Shown piece after piece: positions 24,621-36,789 of a stretch of 64,000 nt of DNA (positions are counted from its first letter, which is position 1; every line of letters begins with the position of its first letter). The notes under the pieces are model-generated. The model had not been told where the DNA came from, made no database searches, and saw nothing but the letters and a program-made list of their open reading frames with translations. Made by a program: the position numbers and the translations under genes. The DNA comes from Margaritifera margaritifera (Eukaryota > Mollusca > Bivalvia > Unionida > Margaritiferidae), in NCBI GenBank assembly GCA_029931535.1, contig JAQPZY010001200.1, positions 255,501 through 319,500 of the forward strand. Reading direction: 5' to 3'.

Positions 24621-25349
24621 AATAATGTTGCAATTTGCCAAATGTCACTCTCTTGGACACTAGTCATTTAATTCGGAGGGAGGGGTTGGGGAGGGCGGTA
24701 CTATATAATTGGTTCTTTTTTTGCAAGAATAAAAATATATTTTTTAAAGCTAATTGGAGGGCCCAGACATATTTTAAAAAATATTTCAGGCGCCCCCCCC
24801 CCCTCCAATTTAATTGGTCCATCACTTACATACTCTATACATTGTAATTCCACTTCAATTTCTATAGAGCAATAGGAAGGTTGACCTTATTCCATGTATG
24901 TAAATGCAACATTGCATAAACTTAGCGAAAGAGTAATTCTCACATTCTAAATTCGGCCTAAGGTGTCGTGTATTTTTTAACAGCAAGTATAAAGCACATT
25001 GTTGTTTCAATCTGATTAAAATGGGAATCTACATAAGGACCGATTATTTAATTTCGGGGGTGAGGGTAGAGGAGATTTTCTTTCCAACGAGGATATTTGT
25101 GTCTTTTATCTCAAGATAATTAATTTTTTAAATTAATGCCATGGATATAATTATTTCTTGTTTCTTCAAATGAGATCAAGAATATTTTTTCAAGCTATTT
25201 GTGTGCAGGAATTTCTTTTCACAAAAATCCCAGCCCAAATACCCACCCACAAACACGCCGAAAATTATAATTCAGTAGATCGATCTCCGTTATGAAGGAA
25301 ATTTCTATTTTAATTAAATTGTTGTTTTCAATCGCTGGGCACTTTAACA

Positions 25350-25910
25350 TTAGGGCAAGTATAACCCTCTATGGAAATTTTAAAAGGAATAATCAAAGAC
25401 TGACAGACACACACCTAATTGCAGACAATCACTTATTTTCATAATCCAACATTTACGTCCTTAATATCCAATATACGATTTACACAATCCAACGCCCAAA
25501 CATACAAACAAACCGATGAAGGAAGGTAGGGGGTAGGTAATGGTCACTAACATGCGTTCTTATAGACAAATGTACACGTATACAAACTCATGTGTAAGGA
25601 TAAAATAAAGTAGGGCTTAGAGTTGAGAGGACAAACACCTATTCATTCAAACAGACATACACACGTTCTTAAAAACAAACACCCACATAATCAAACTAAC
25701 GTATGAGGAAAAGAGATATATGTGATAGTGACCAACACACATAATTACAATCCAATACCCACCGGTTCAATGCAGCACCTACTCTTAACACCCAACACCC
25801 ATCCTTGCTAACAATAGGGAATGGGATGTAACGTTATGGTCACTAACACAAACCCTTACCATCCAACATTGCACAGTTACAAAGAAGGATAAGGGTTAGG
25901 AGGAGACAAG
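25350..25910 (+). repeat. Degenerate satellite family S, locus 2
   Basis: AATCCAACACCCACC, GAAGGTAGGGGGTAGGTAATG and GTCACTAACA motifs repeat loosely; related to 15.0-15.4 kb. Confidence 0.6.
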
Positions 25911-26040
25911 AAAGGATATATAATTTTTGCTTTGTTTACAAAAATAAAGATTGAAATACACACATACAGACACAAACAAGCACGAAACACAAAACTTAGA
26001 AGTTGGCGCAATAATAATTATTATCATGTTTCTTGAATAG

Positions 26041-26063
26041 TGTGTGACCCTGAAAAAGACCGT
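26041..26063 (-). promoter_or_regulatory. Degenerate histone-type 3' stem-loop
   Basis: On the minus strand, CAACGGTCTTTTTCAGGGTC forms a six-pair stem (with wobbles) and a TTTC loop. It is followed by ACACA and a purine stretch CAAGAAA like a histone downstream element. It follows the end of the minus-strand ORF relic at 26,068-26,301. Confidence 0.5.
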
Positions 26064-26067
26064 TGGT

Positions 26068-26301
26068 TTAGCCCTGAGAAGGGCTGTTTTTCATGCTGGC
26101 ACCTCTCGATCCTGGCTCCACAGCCAACACATCCCAATGTCCATCGATCCTGCCTCCAAAATTGTCCCCGATTGACACTGAAACGTGAGGCTCACTTGTG
26201 TCACTTTCCCAATTCACCAACATCGGCACCAGTATTTCTTGTTGCTGCTGAAGCTGTTGTTGACATTGTTGTAATTGCTGCTGCCACAGTTGCTCGTGCA
26301 C
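26068..26301 (-). pseudogene. Gln-rich ORF relic ending before a histone-type stem-loop
   Basis: A 77-codon frame with a Gln-rich helix (QQQLQQCQQQLQQQQ), then GRIDGHWDVLAVEPGSRG. Its layout (charged or Gln-rich stretch, short Cys/Arg/Gly tail, histone-type hairpin) parallels the gene at 46,830-47,123. A diverged mirror copy lies at 26,975-27,130. The family is not recognised. Confidence 0.35.
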
Positions 26302-27289
26302 CTACTTTTCCTGCTGCATCTGTTCTTCTTCTTGCTCTTTTTCCTGATCTGTGATATTCATTAGCATCTCACGGGCATGTCAGAAGTGCATAAAACCCCG
26401 CTTCATCCAAACTTGCACATTTATCTTAGAATCTACTGTTAAATGAATGACGGTCTTTTCAAAAAGACTGTACCTGATAATAGCGGAAAATTAAGGCAAC
26501 TAAAGCATTATTTTTGCATGTTCTGTCAATTTTCTTTTAAAGGCAGAATTTTTACAAGAGCTTTGCAACATATTAAAACTTATTTTTTTACTTACTTGTA
26601 AGCTTGTCAGTATGTAGTTACATATGCGCATCCTAATTTTCTTGCTTATCCTAACGCTTTTGTGTGAGTGTATATGTGTTTGTTTGTTAGTTAGTTAAAT
26701 GGTAGCTACAGTTGCGAATCCAAATATTAAAAGGAAGAGTTTACATTCACTACCGTCACTAACATGTACATTTTATGGAAGTTCTACTCGCGAAAGCGTC
26801 GACATTTTCTCTATCCTTCCATTTCTCTGTCTATCCAATGTAGAATCAGCTTGTATAAACAGACTTTTTAAAAGACCGTCAGGTTTTAAACGATATATTA
26901 TAAACAGATATGCAATACTGGGTGAAGCGGTGTTTACTTGCTCTTCTGGCATGCCTATGGGATGCTAATGAATCAGCAGCGTCACCATGAACAGGAACAA
27001 CTGGTGCCGAAGGTAGATAACTGGGAAAGTGACACCAATGAGCCTTACTTTTCACTGTCAGTTGTGGCCAGCGAATAGAAGCTGAATCGATGGGCAATGG
27101 GGTGTGTCGGCTATGGAACCCGGCTCAGGAGGTGTCAACAATAAAACAGAAAATTAATTTTTATTGCCAAATTGTATATTGTGTTTTGTGATTTTGTGTG
27201 GCTCTATGTATATATGCATCTATGTCTATGTGTGTATTAAAAAAATTAAATACCTCTCTTGTCCCCACGTAAACCATATTATTCTTTGT

Positions 27290-28020
27290 AAATGTGCAAC
27301 TGTTTGATGGTAGGGATGTGTGTTAGGGACTGTAACGTAACTCTTTTTTTCATCCGTTTTATTTGTAAGGGTGGATGTTCGATGGTAAAGAGGGATTTGG
27401 GATTGCAAGCATGTGTGTTAGTGACCATCACATTTCTTTCCTTTTCCCTCATTCTTTTTATTTGTAGTGGTAGGTGTTCGAAGATAAAAGTGGGTGTTGC
27501 ATTGTAATATTGTAACTACGTGTGTTAGTGACCATTACATAACTCCCCTTTCCCTCGTCCGTTTTGTTTGTAATGGTTGGTGTTAAATGGTAGTGGCGGA
27601 TATAGTATTATACTTATGTGTGTTAGTCACCATCACATAGCGCTCCTTTTCCTTGTCCTTTGTTTGCATATGCGTGAGTGTGATGGTAAGGGTGGATATT
27701 GGATGGTAAAGGTGGGTGTTTGATTGTAATTATGTGTATAATTCACCATAATCTAACTCTCCTTTCCTCATACTTTTGTTTGTATGTATGAGTGTTTGTC
27801 TCTAAGAATATGTGCGTGTCTGGAAGAATAGGTGTTAGTCCTCATAACTCTACCGCCTACTTTACATCCCTGTGTGTGCTTTTGTCTGTAAGTACGTGTG
27901 CTGGTGACCATTACCTATGCCCTACCTTCCCTCAGCCGTATGTTTGTACGTGCTTTTGTTTGATTGTAATACATATTGTTTTGCATGGTATGGTTCTTAA
28001 TGTTGGACTGTGAAATTAAG
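27290..28020 (-). repeat. Degenerate satellite family S, locus 3 (inverted)
   Basis: GTGTGTTAGTGACCATCACAT, TTCCCTCATTC-TTTTGTTTGTA and GGTGGGTGTT-GATGGTAA recur every ~100-120 bp, the complement of the motifs at 25.4-25.9 kb. Confidence 0.6.
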
Positions 28021-28111
28021 TAATTGACTGCCATTAGGTGTGTCTTCCTCCGTCTCACCATACTAGTTCTCCACCTTATTAAAATTTCCATGCAGGGCTA
28101 TACATACCCTA

Positions 28112-28620
28112 ATGCTAAAGATCCCAGTGATAGCAAATAACAATGTACTTTGTGCTTATTGTTTTAAGGTACACTACACGTTAGGCCTCTTGAGAACTTT
28201 AAAGTTTCTTTTCAGAAAGTGTAGCAATGCTTCCTGTCGATTGAGAACAACAATGTACTTTAAGCTTGTTGTTTCAAAGTACACGAAACCTTACTGCGAA
28301 TTTAGAACTTTAGAGTTTGTTTTTCACAAAAGTGTAGCATTTCTTGCTGTCACGTTCCCCAATATCGCCGTGGAAAATTAAAACAGAAGCAACGATTGAA
28401 AACAACAATGTACTTTATGCTTGCTGTTTAGTAATAAATAACACCTTACGCAGAATTTAAAACTTGAGAGTTTGTTTTTCAGAAAGTGTAGCAATGCTTT
28501 CTGTCGCGTTCCCCAATATTGCCGTGGAAAATCAGAACAGAAGCAGCGATTGAAAACAATAATGTACTTTATATTTGCTTACGACACCTTACTCCGAATT
28601 TAAAATCTGAGGGTTTGTTT
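28112..28620 (+). repeat. Degenerate ~130-150-bp tandem repeat, ~4 copies
   Basis: Landmarks AACAACAATGTACTTT, GCTTGTTGTTT, CCTTAC-CGAATTTA and TTTTTCAGAAAGTGTAGCAA recur four times. Confidence 0.8.
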
Positions 28621-28639
28621 TTCAAAAGTGTATAGAATA

Positions 28640-29245
28640 TTCATGGAAAAAGGTCAAACCATGTTCCGAAGGTTCATAAGTCCGAACTAGTTTTGTACAA
28701 GAGCTTTATTTTCCGAACATTTTAGCCCAAAGTTCCATTGTTCCGAAGATTCGAAAGTTCGAAGAATATAGAGGTCAATAGTCCGAAGGTTCAATGATCC
28801 GAGGGTTTGTCACTTCGAAGGAAAAGGTTCAAAGGTTCACAAGTTTGAAGATTTGTTAGTCCGAAGGTTTTTGACAACAAGGGATACATTGGTCCGAAGG
28901 GTCATTACTCCGAAAATATTTTTAAAAAGGGTTCACAAGTCCGGAAGTTCTTTGGTCCAAAGGTATTTGAAAATGGGTTCATTGGTCCGAACATTCAATA
29001 TTTCGAATATATTTTTACTGGTAACGTAACTTCGGACCACTGAACCTTTGGACCACTGAATCTTCGGAACACTGAACCCTTCTTTCGGAATACTGAACCT
29101 TCGGAACACTGAACCCTTCTTTCGGACCAAAAACCTTTCTGATTAACGCACCTTCGGACCACTGAACACTAGAGCCATTGAACCCCTCATTCAGACTGAT
29201 GACCCTTTCTTTCGTACCATAGAACCTTCGGACCAATGAACTTTC
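28640..29245. repeat. Imperfect palindrome of CCGAAGGTTCA-type short repeats
   Basis: Left half (to ~29,000): copies of GGTCCGAAGGTTCA. Right half (29,020-29,245): the complement, TGAACCTTCGGACCA. The turn is near 29,010. Confidence 0.85.
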
Positions 29246-29394
29246 GAACTATCGAAATGTAACTGTTTATACACTGTTGCAACTGCCTTCTTGGAATAAA
29301 GTCAACCTTCATATTGTTCTGTAAAAATAGAATCGGACTTTTCCATCTATAGAGTATGTAAGAGGGTGTCTAGTAAACTGCATCGTTGCTTTCC

Positions 29395-29850
29395 TGAACA
29401 TTGTCAGAATAGGTGTTGGTCAGTCAGAAGTCGGTCAGATTAGGCGTTGGTCAGTCAGAATAGGTGCTAATGAGTCAGAATACGTGTTGATCAGTCACAA
29501 TAGGTATTGGTTGATCATAATATATATTGGTCTATCAGACTAATCAGACTAGGTGTTGGTCAGTCAAGATAGGTTTTGGTTGGTCAGTATAGAGGTTGGT
29601 CAATCAGAATAAGTATTGCAAAAATCAGAATAGATGTTGGTCAGTCAAATTATATATTGGTCAGTCAAAATATGTTTTAGTCAGTCAATATATGTGTTGG
29701 TCAGCCAAAATAAGGTTTGGTCATTCAGAATAGTTGTTGGTCGGTCAAAATAGATACTAATCAGTAACAGTAGGTGTTGGTCAGTCACAAGAGGTATTCG
29801 TGAATCAAAATAGGTGTTGGCAAGTCATAATAGGTATTAATCAGGTTGAG
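29395..29850 (-). repeat. Degenerate ~20-22-bp repeat array (right arm)
   Basis: Loose copies of TCAGAATAGGTGTTGGTCAG, the reverse complement of the 24.1-kb array. Confidence 0.85.
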
Positions 29851-29859
29851 TCCTTGTCT

Positions 29860-30185
29860 GTTATTAAGTTTTTGTTCGATCCACTCTATTCAGGTTTCAT
29901 AAATCCTATAGACTCCTATCATGTTAAGTTCTCTTAAGCCCCATAGTGTCGTACGTAGAATTAAATTTTCAAAGGGACCCATAGCGCTCCATCCATGTTA
30001 AATTCCCCTAGGGGGCCATAACCCGCTAGTGTCAAATTCTGTAGCGCTCCAAAGTGGCCCAGCAGTGTTAATTCCCGTACGGCCCCAAACAGACCCCAAA
30101 TTCCCATAGATGGTCATACCGTCCCAAATTTGCCGTAATGGTAATTCCCACAGTGGCCCATAATTCCCCCGCTATACTCCTAATA
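29860..30185 (+). repeat. Degenerate repeat rich in AATTCCC and GGCCCATA
   Basis: Loose ~40-bp periodicity (GTTAAATTCCCCTAG, AATTCCCGTACGGCCCC, AATTCCCATAGATGG). Confidence 0.5.
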
Positions 30186-30360
30186 TCCATACTTTATAAA
30201 TTTTGTTTTATAAAAGAAACATAGCATACCTGGATTTTATCTGCTAACGGATTTTGAGAATGCTAATAATTCAGTTAATTGATAATGTTTTACATCTTGT
30301 TTTGAAATTTTAGAGAGATTACATAATGGATACAAATGGTTTTCAATAATATTAAATCGT

Positions 30361-30702
30361 GTGTACTTATTAATACGAAATGTTCATCGTAGTTTGCTAT
30401 TAAGAGAGGCTGCATACAAGGAGATTCCCTTTCCTTGCATTTTTATCTTGTGTGCGGAGATATGTTCCCATATGATCATGAAAGGTTCAGATACAAAGGG
30501 AAATAATATAAGTAACAGAGATTATCTTAATTCACAATTTGCGGATGGCACAACACTCATTCTTGATTTCTCTGAAAAGTCACTTAAATCAGCTTTGGCC
30601 ATCATATATCAATACTCTAACTTTTCAGACCTTGACATACATTTTAAGAAGAACGAAATCAGTCATATATCATACCATCCTCTCTCTCTTTCTCTCTGCT
30701 GA
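30361..30702 (+). pseudogene. LINE reverse-transcriptase fragment
   Basis: Across two frames: a GCIQGDSLS-type motif, then FILCAEICSHMI, NSQFADG in place of the catalytic FADD, and IIYQYSNFSDLDI. This is the same domain as the 9.9-10.3 kb block, on the opposite strand. Truncated both sides and dead. Confidence 0.65.
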
Positions 30703-31295
30703 AAACTTCAGACACATAGATGTGAAGTGGATATAACCAATGCATACTTACTTTCATACTGTTTAGTAAATTAAATACTTCATTTTTATACATAGATGAT
30801 GAGCATTTTAGTTTTGTAATCGGTGAATCCAAGGCACCTCAACCTTGGCATTGTAAATATGTATGGGGCAATGAAAAAAGAAGAAAGTACAGGATGCCTC
30901 CTCCCCAATGCCGGATGAAAACAGCGGAGCAAATGAACAGGTGCTCCACGGGGGCTCCCACCTGGCTGGGGTCGGGGGTGGGGGTGGGCACAACGCAGTG
31001 AAATGGTGTTGTTTTGTGGGGTGGGGTGCTATGGAACGGAGCGCTTTTTGAACATGTTCTAGTATCTCCTACCGCCGTAATCCGGCCTCGCTCCTCCCAC
31101 TCCCCCTTTACATTGCAGTATCATCCTAATATTATTCATGTGCTGATATCAAAATTTGCATACTTAACAAAGAAGAATATCGGTCTCTTAAGAAATCCAG
31201 TTTAAGTCTCAAACTGGAAATTCCATGACTTAGGTGCAGTCTACAACCTTTGACCTGTTGATGACTATTTTCTCCTATTCTGCTTACCCTTGATC

Positions 31296-31298
<3 letters not shown>

Positions 31299-31378
<80 letters not shown>
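31299..31378 (+). repeat. (GA)n microsatellite
   Basis: About 40 perfect copies. Confidence 0.97.
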
Positions 31379-31379
<1 letters not shown>

Positions 31380-31723
31380 AAGGAAAAATTCAATTTCAGA
31401 TTATCATATAATATATTATTTTGTTTTCTTATTATATTGTATTATACCACATTACATTACATCACATTATATCACATTCCGTTATACTACTTGATATGAT
31501 ATGGTATAATATTGCAATTTTCGTAATATACACACTTTAAATACATAAAAATGTCCCCAATTTACAAAGATATAAATAGAACATCGACGAATAATGAATT
31601 TGAAATACAATTGCTTACTATTTTGATTTTATTCATACTCTTTTTTATTATTAGAATACCCTTAACTTTTAAATGAATGAGAAGTTATGTACATTCTTTG
31701 CTACTGCACGAGCGCGAGTGCAC

Positions 31724-31820
31724 ATACATACATACATACATACATACATACACACATACATACATACATACATACATACATACATACATACATACATACA
31801 TACATACATACATACATACA

Positions 31821-31853
<33 letters not shown>

Positions 31854-32056
31854 TGCATGCATGCATGCATACATACATACATACATGCATGCATGCATGC
31901 ATACATACATACATACATACATACATACATACATACATACATACATACATACATACATACATACATACATACATACATACATACATACATACATACATAC
32001 ATACATACATACATACATACATACATACATACATACATACATACATACATACATAC
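31724..32056 (+). repeat. (CATA)n microsatellite with a (TGCA)n centre
   Basis: About 330 bp of tetranucleotides; a GCATGCATGCATGC block near 31,856-31,900 interrupts it. Confidence 0.97.
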
Positions 32057-32229
32057 ATGAAGGACCAAACCGAAATGGGTTCTAATCGAATTTTCGCCTC
32101 TATCATTCAGTATAAATGCTTTTCTAATTATTTGCTTAGTAATCGATTACTGTCTACTGTGAATTCAGTCCATTTCATTCATGTTGTATAGTGGGAATAT
32201 AGTTAAGGTACAACTGATCAACATCGATT

Positions 32230-32465
32230 ATCAACGAACGGTGCAAAACCGACTCTATGCAACATAGCGGTACCGATTGTTATCCGTTTATAACGCTCAT
32301 CCAACTGAAAACAACATAGACCCTGATCTGTCCTTTAACAATGCAAAGACATATCAGGGTTTGTACTGTTCATTTTACTTGTGATTAAAAACGAACAGAC
32401 TTGACTCTTATCTGCTGGCATATTCTGGATCCATGCTGTTCGTACTTGGGTGAGTATTATATGCG
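32230..32465 (+). repeat. Dispersed repeat D, copy 1
   Basis: Shares AACATAGACCCTGATCTG and CCATGCTGTTCGTA-TGGG-GAG with 42,640-42,800 and, more weakly, 34,230-34,410. Confidence 0.5.
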
Positions 32466-33070
32466 GATACAAAATGATGATGAACGTTAATAACTTGGAA
32501 ACGTGTATTTCAAGGTGCGTCTCAGTCAGCCAATGGAAAAATACTGCATGTCCTGGGACTGCATTGAATCGAGTATTCGTTAATAAAATAATGAGGAGGT
32601 AGACAATGGTGGATTAATTTCCTTTAGTTATGTATTTAATGACTGGCATGGTAAAATATAGGCCAAATTTTAATTAGAAAAGCTCTGTGGTAAAAGAAAA
32701 GAGATGAATCTCTAGTTTTCTTACTTATCCATTCCTCCATCCCGTCTTAACGCTCTTATCCGCCGGGCGAAAACTTTTAGACTGTATGAAAATCAACTAG
32801 AACTGAAATATCATAACTCACAGATTCGAGTGTATACTGAGTACCGTGAGTATTAATATGCATTTTGAGGTTAAAATGTAATTAATTAACTTCATTATGT
32901 GTGAGATAAACCTGCATAAATCTTGTAGCGAAACATGATAGGACGAGGAATAGAACAATTACCAATTACCAGCTTGATGATGCCAATTTTTTTACAAGAG
33001 TTACCTCTCTTTACCTCCACTTAAAAAATATATCTTTTTCAACCAATAATACAAGTAAACCAACAACACT
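32466..33070. other. Intergenic DNA, nothing recognised
   Basis: No supported feature. Confidence 0.5.
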
Positions 33071-33071
33071 A

Positions 33072-33072
<1 letters not shown>

Positions 33073-33144
<72 letters not shown>
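33073..33144 (+). repeat. (AAT)n microsatellite
   Basis: Perfect trinucleotide run. Confidence 0.97.
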
Positions 33145-33145
<1 letters not shown>

Positions 33146-34200
33146 TAACAAACACGATTCATTGTATTATTGTTTCTTAGGGGAAAGGTTTAGAACATCT
33201 CCTATGATTTCTATTCAGAGTAACGTTACCATAACAATTCTAAAACATATTAACGTGATTTTCCCCTGCATCTTACGTCGGTCGTTTTAATAAGCATTAC
33301 CGTATCAAGAATGGGATTGTCCAGTTATGAGAAAATCAAGATAATCTAGAGGTAATTATTATAAGCTGGCTAGGGGTGAAGTGTATGAAGAAGGCTTTAC
33401 ACCACTCCAGAGGTACTAAAAGTGATAAAAGGAATAATATTGTCTTATCTTGTACACGCATAGGCAAGCACCAGGACTCGAGAAGATTTATTGGGTGCCG
33501 ATATAAATCACTTGAAAACCATAGTACAAACAGCAAGGGGGAAGATTCACTGCCAAAGCTGTGCATGCCCCCTTACACGTCACAATATAGTTTTTATTGT
33601 ACACGATTGCTATGTGTGATTACGACCATGGACATTTATTGGGACACTAAAATATCCCAAAATACTTCAATCGATATTGCTTATTTATTCTCCTTGAATT
33701 AAAATTTCTCACCCGAAATGGGTTTTATTCCGCCATTATTTCTGCTCCAAATGACCTCAATGTTGGCAAGGATTTTGTGACCACCTTTTTATATGTACAG
33801 GTATAAAATCGTGTGGTTAAAAACTAAACTTCCTTTTGCATATCACAAATGCACGTTTGTATACCAGGAATGTTGATAAATGTTAGACTGTTAAAAACAG
33901 AGCTTTATTTTTTAATGCGAGGTACAATACTGAGCTACATGTGTCCGGTACTTAATCAATGCTATCCGGTCAGCAAGCCGTGTTGAATTATAATCGTTCA
34001 TGTAGCAAAGGGGTATTTAACATGATAATGCAATTTTTGATTGTTTATCGCACATTCTAATGTTGTCTTTCGCTGGTTTGTAGACACATACCCTTTACAT
34101 AATCAGTGCACATTATTTCTTTATATGTAATTTTAATAGTTGTTAGACATAGATGGATTATAGATTACATGTACTTCGGAAGAAAAAAAAAAGTTTGACA
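33145..34200. other. Intergenic DNA, nothing recognised
   Basis: No supported gene; the frames here are short and unlike known proteins. Confidence 0.45.
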
Positions 34201-34229
34201 TGTGCATTACGCGCACCCGACAGAGTGCG

Positions 34230-34410
34230 GTGAAAACACAGAACTGCCGTCACATAATTCACTGATAGATCAGAGTCTCCGCTATTCGCATGAAGTAAAG
34301 ACCTTGATCTGTGTAGGTAAGACCTTGATCTGTGTAGGTAAGACCTTGATATGTGGGCGAATTATGCAACAGCAGATCCAAGTCTACACTGTTCGCTACT
34401 GAGTGTGCAT
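34230..34410 (+). repeat. Dispersed repeat D, copy 2, with an internal triplication
   Basis: GACCTTGATCTGTGTAGGTAA occurs three times in tandem (34,310-34,355); the flanks resemble repeat D. Confidence 0.5.
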
Positions 34411-34674
34411 CATGAACGGAATATAGATGGTTGCGAATTAAACATTTATTTGACCACGAGGACGCATCTGTACTTTACAATATGTTTTGTTCTGCTTTAA
34501 AAAGCCTTTCTTCTGCACCATTATTCCTTGTGAATGGGAGCATGGATCTTATCTCAAAAGGGTTGGTTATTTTGTTTCGTGGAACAAAGGTGTCTTGGAC
34601 GATAATGTAAAGGGGTTTTCAGTCTTACTTGTTCGGAAGGCCTTAGTGCGTAAGCACGTTTACAGGTACACACA

Positions 34675-34831
34675 CAGTGGCGTAACAAAAGATTCCCCCC
34701 TCCCCGCGTTTCCCACCCCTGCAAAACCTAATTTTGGGGACCCCTTCACTAAAATTAGTAACTTGATGGGAATTTTGCCCCCCCCCCCCCCTCCGCAGTT
34801 GCGGGGTACTTGGGTGCTTGCTACGCCACTG
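34675..34831. mobile_element. Small MITE-like element
   Basis: Ends CAGTGGCGTAAC and, inverted, CAGTGGCGTAGC, 157 bp apart. Internal C-rich tract. No clear target duplication. Confidence 0.55.
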
Positions 34832-35019
34832 CGCACAGACAGACAAGATAGACATACACTGATAAAAACCCAACAAACAAGCAAACAAAATAAACCCCAC
34901 ACATTTTCAGAGTAATAAATGCCAACCTGTATGTAGACAAATGTCGTGTACCCTTCTCTAACTGGTTTATGTACATATTTAATTATTCATATACATTTAT
35001 GACGAGATAACCAGTTAAC

Positions 35020-35255
35020 CAGTGGCGGCGCGAGGGGGGGCGGGGGGAACTCCCCCCACCCCACCCCCATCTAAGCCCCTGGTTTCAGGACTTATTAGAT
35101 ATGGGTGGGGTGGAGGTTGGCAACTGACATAAAAACTGTTCTCTGTAGCAAAGTAGGGGGCACCACTGAAGAACATTGCCCCCAGGCGCCTCGGTAGAGG
35201 AGGCGCCGTTAAAGAACATTGCCCCCGGGCGCCTCAAACCCTCGTGCCGCCACTG
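35020..35255. mobile_element. hAT-type MITE with 8-bp target duplication
   Basis: Terminal inverted repeats CAGTGGCGGCGCGAGGG and CAGTGGCGGCACGAGGG (read inward). GAGATAAC stands at 35,004-35,011 and 35,256-35,263. An extra CAGTTAAC lies between the left duplication and the left end. A 24-bp internal duplication (GAAGAACATTGCCCCC) is present. Confidence 0.75.
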
Positions 35256-35573
35256 GAGATAACGCAGAATGACTAAATCGAACCAGCATGTGCTCATGGA
35301 GTAAGACGGTCTCGTAACGTCTTCCCTTTCGAAAGTACGTTAGAAACCCGTCACTCCATTGTTTCCACACCCTGCAATATACGACAGGTCATAGTAACCT
35401 ACTTTTGGTATGATAGTTTAGTCCTTAAAAAGGCGCATCCACACACGTAAGTTTCTGACCATACATTAAAAGTGTACGAGACATTTACCTCAACGTGACG
35501 GTTCAAGAAAGTCACTGTATCGTGTAATGCTGGTCAGAGCAAACTGCATTGGACAAAATAGTTGTGTACTCAC

Positions 35574-35574
35574 C

Positions 35575-35646
<72 letters not shown>

Positions 35647-35660
35647 CAAACACAGACAGA
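35574..35660 (+). repeat. (CA)n microsatellite
   Basis: Dinucleotide repeat with terminal GACA variants. Confidence 0.97.
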
Positions 35661-35869
35661 CATATGCAAATTGTCCCATGGACGACAGTGCACTAAATAT
35701 TCGTATCCACCTAGACACTTAACAACAGGCGGACTGATGGATAAGGCTTTTATATGTCCCTTCCTCACTTATATCTATGCATATCTGTCTGTGTCTGTGT
35801 GTCTATGTCTCTGCATGTTTGTCTGTCTCTATCTATGTCTTTCTCTATTTCTATAATGTATATGTTTAA

Positions 35870-35992
35870 CATACATACATACATACATACATACATACAT
35901 ACATACATACATACATACATACATACATACATACATACATACATACATACATACATACATACATACATACATACATACATACATACATACAT
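35870..35992 (+). repeat. (CATA)n microsatellite
   Basis: About 30 copies. Confidence 0.97.
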
Positions 35993-36284
35993 AGTGGGTT
36001 ATGTATAAATTTGTTGAATAGTTCCAATATGTATAGCTTATCGTTGGTGTTGGATGGAGCACAGCGTATGACACGTGGACACATGCATTTATGTACACAC
36101 TCACGCCCACGCGTGCATATACTTCAAGTTTTAAAATTATTTATTTAGAATGTCTAATGCAAAAGTATGCTTAAAATTTAGGGATAATGATATACATCAC
36201 AAATCGCAATATTTAGAAATTGTAGTTTTGATTTTCCGATAATGTTTTCAAAGAAAGAACCATATTTTTAGCTTAGTATGTTCA

Positions 36285-36286
<2 letters not shown>

Positions 36287-36355
<69 letters not shown>
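36287..36355 (+). repeat. (TA)n microsatellite
   Basis: About 34 perfect copies. Confidence 0.97.
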
Positions 36356-36359
<4 letters not shown>

Positions 36360-36677
36360 TTTTCCTATCCCACCTACGCCTGCATGGGACGAAGGAGAAG
36401 AAGGAGCATGAAAAGAATGGAGGTGGGAGTGGGGCCAGCGGGCAATACGTGACCCGATTTTAGTCTTTGGACCGTCATATCGATTTCCCAAACTGACATA
36501 TTCCCTCAATGCACTGTCAACATATATGATCCATTAACAAATCGATATCTCTTGAAAAAAGTAAAGGAACATATATTTAAACAGATACTGCCAAAGTACA
36601 TGCCTATAGTACACGAAATACTGCACTATCTGTCTGTCTGTCTCTCTCTCTCTCTCCATCCACTCAACAACCTACCT

Positions 36678-36707
36678 GTCTATCTATCTATCGATCTATC
36701 TATCTAC

Positions 36708-36789
<82 letters not shown>
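36678..36789 (+). repeat. (TATC)n microsatellite
   Basis: Tetranucleotide run preceded by (CTGT) and (CT) runs. Confidence 0.95.

Larger units (their letters stand above)
24061..29850. repeat. Large diverged inverted repeat (~5.8 kb, ~560-bp spacer)
   Basis: Left-arm blocks recur reverse-complemented in mirror order on the right: 24,061-24,620 with 29,395-29,850; 25,345-25,440 with 28,020-28,100; 25,450-25,910 with 27,290-28,020; 26,085-26,240 with 26,975-27,130; 26,348-26,382 with 26,945-26,980. The spacer is about 26,390-26,940. The right arm has extra sequence at 28,100-29,390. Divergence is high. Confidence 0.7.

Noticed and set aside
24668..24825. Possible MITE between AATTCGGAGGG and CCCTCCAATTTAATT
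   Set aside because: Inverted ends are short and imperfect, with no target duplication; low-complexity G/C runs explain most of the match.
26699..26968. 89-codon frame in the spacer of the inverted repeat
   Set aside because: No ATG-linked coding signal or family match; the central spacer only.
31673..32191. Long frames of repeating HTYI and MYVC residues
   Set aside because: Pure translation of tetranucleotide repeats; not genes.
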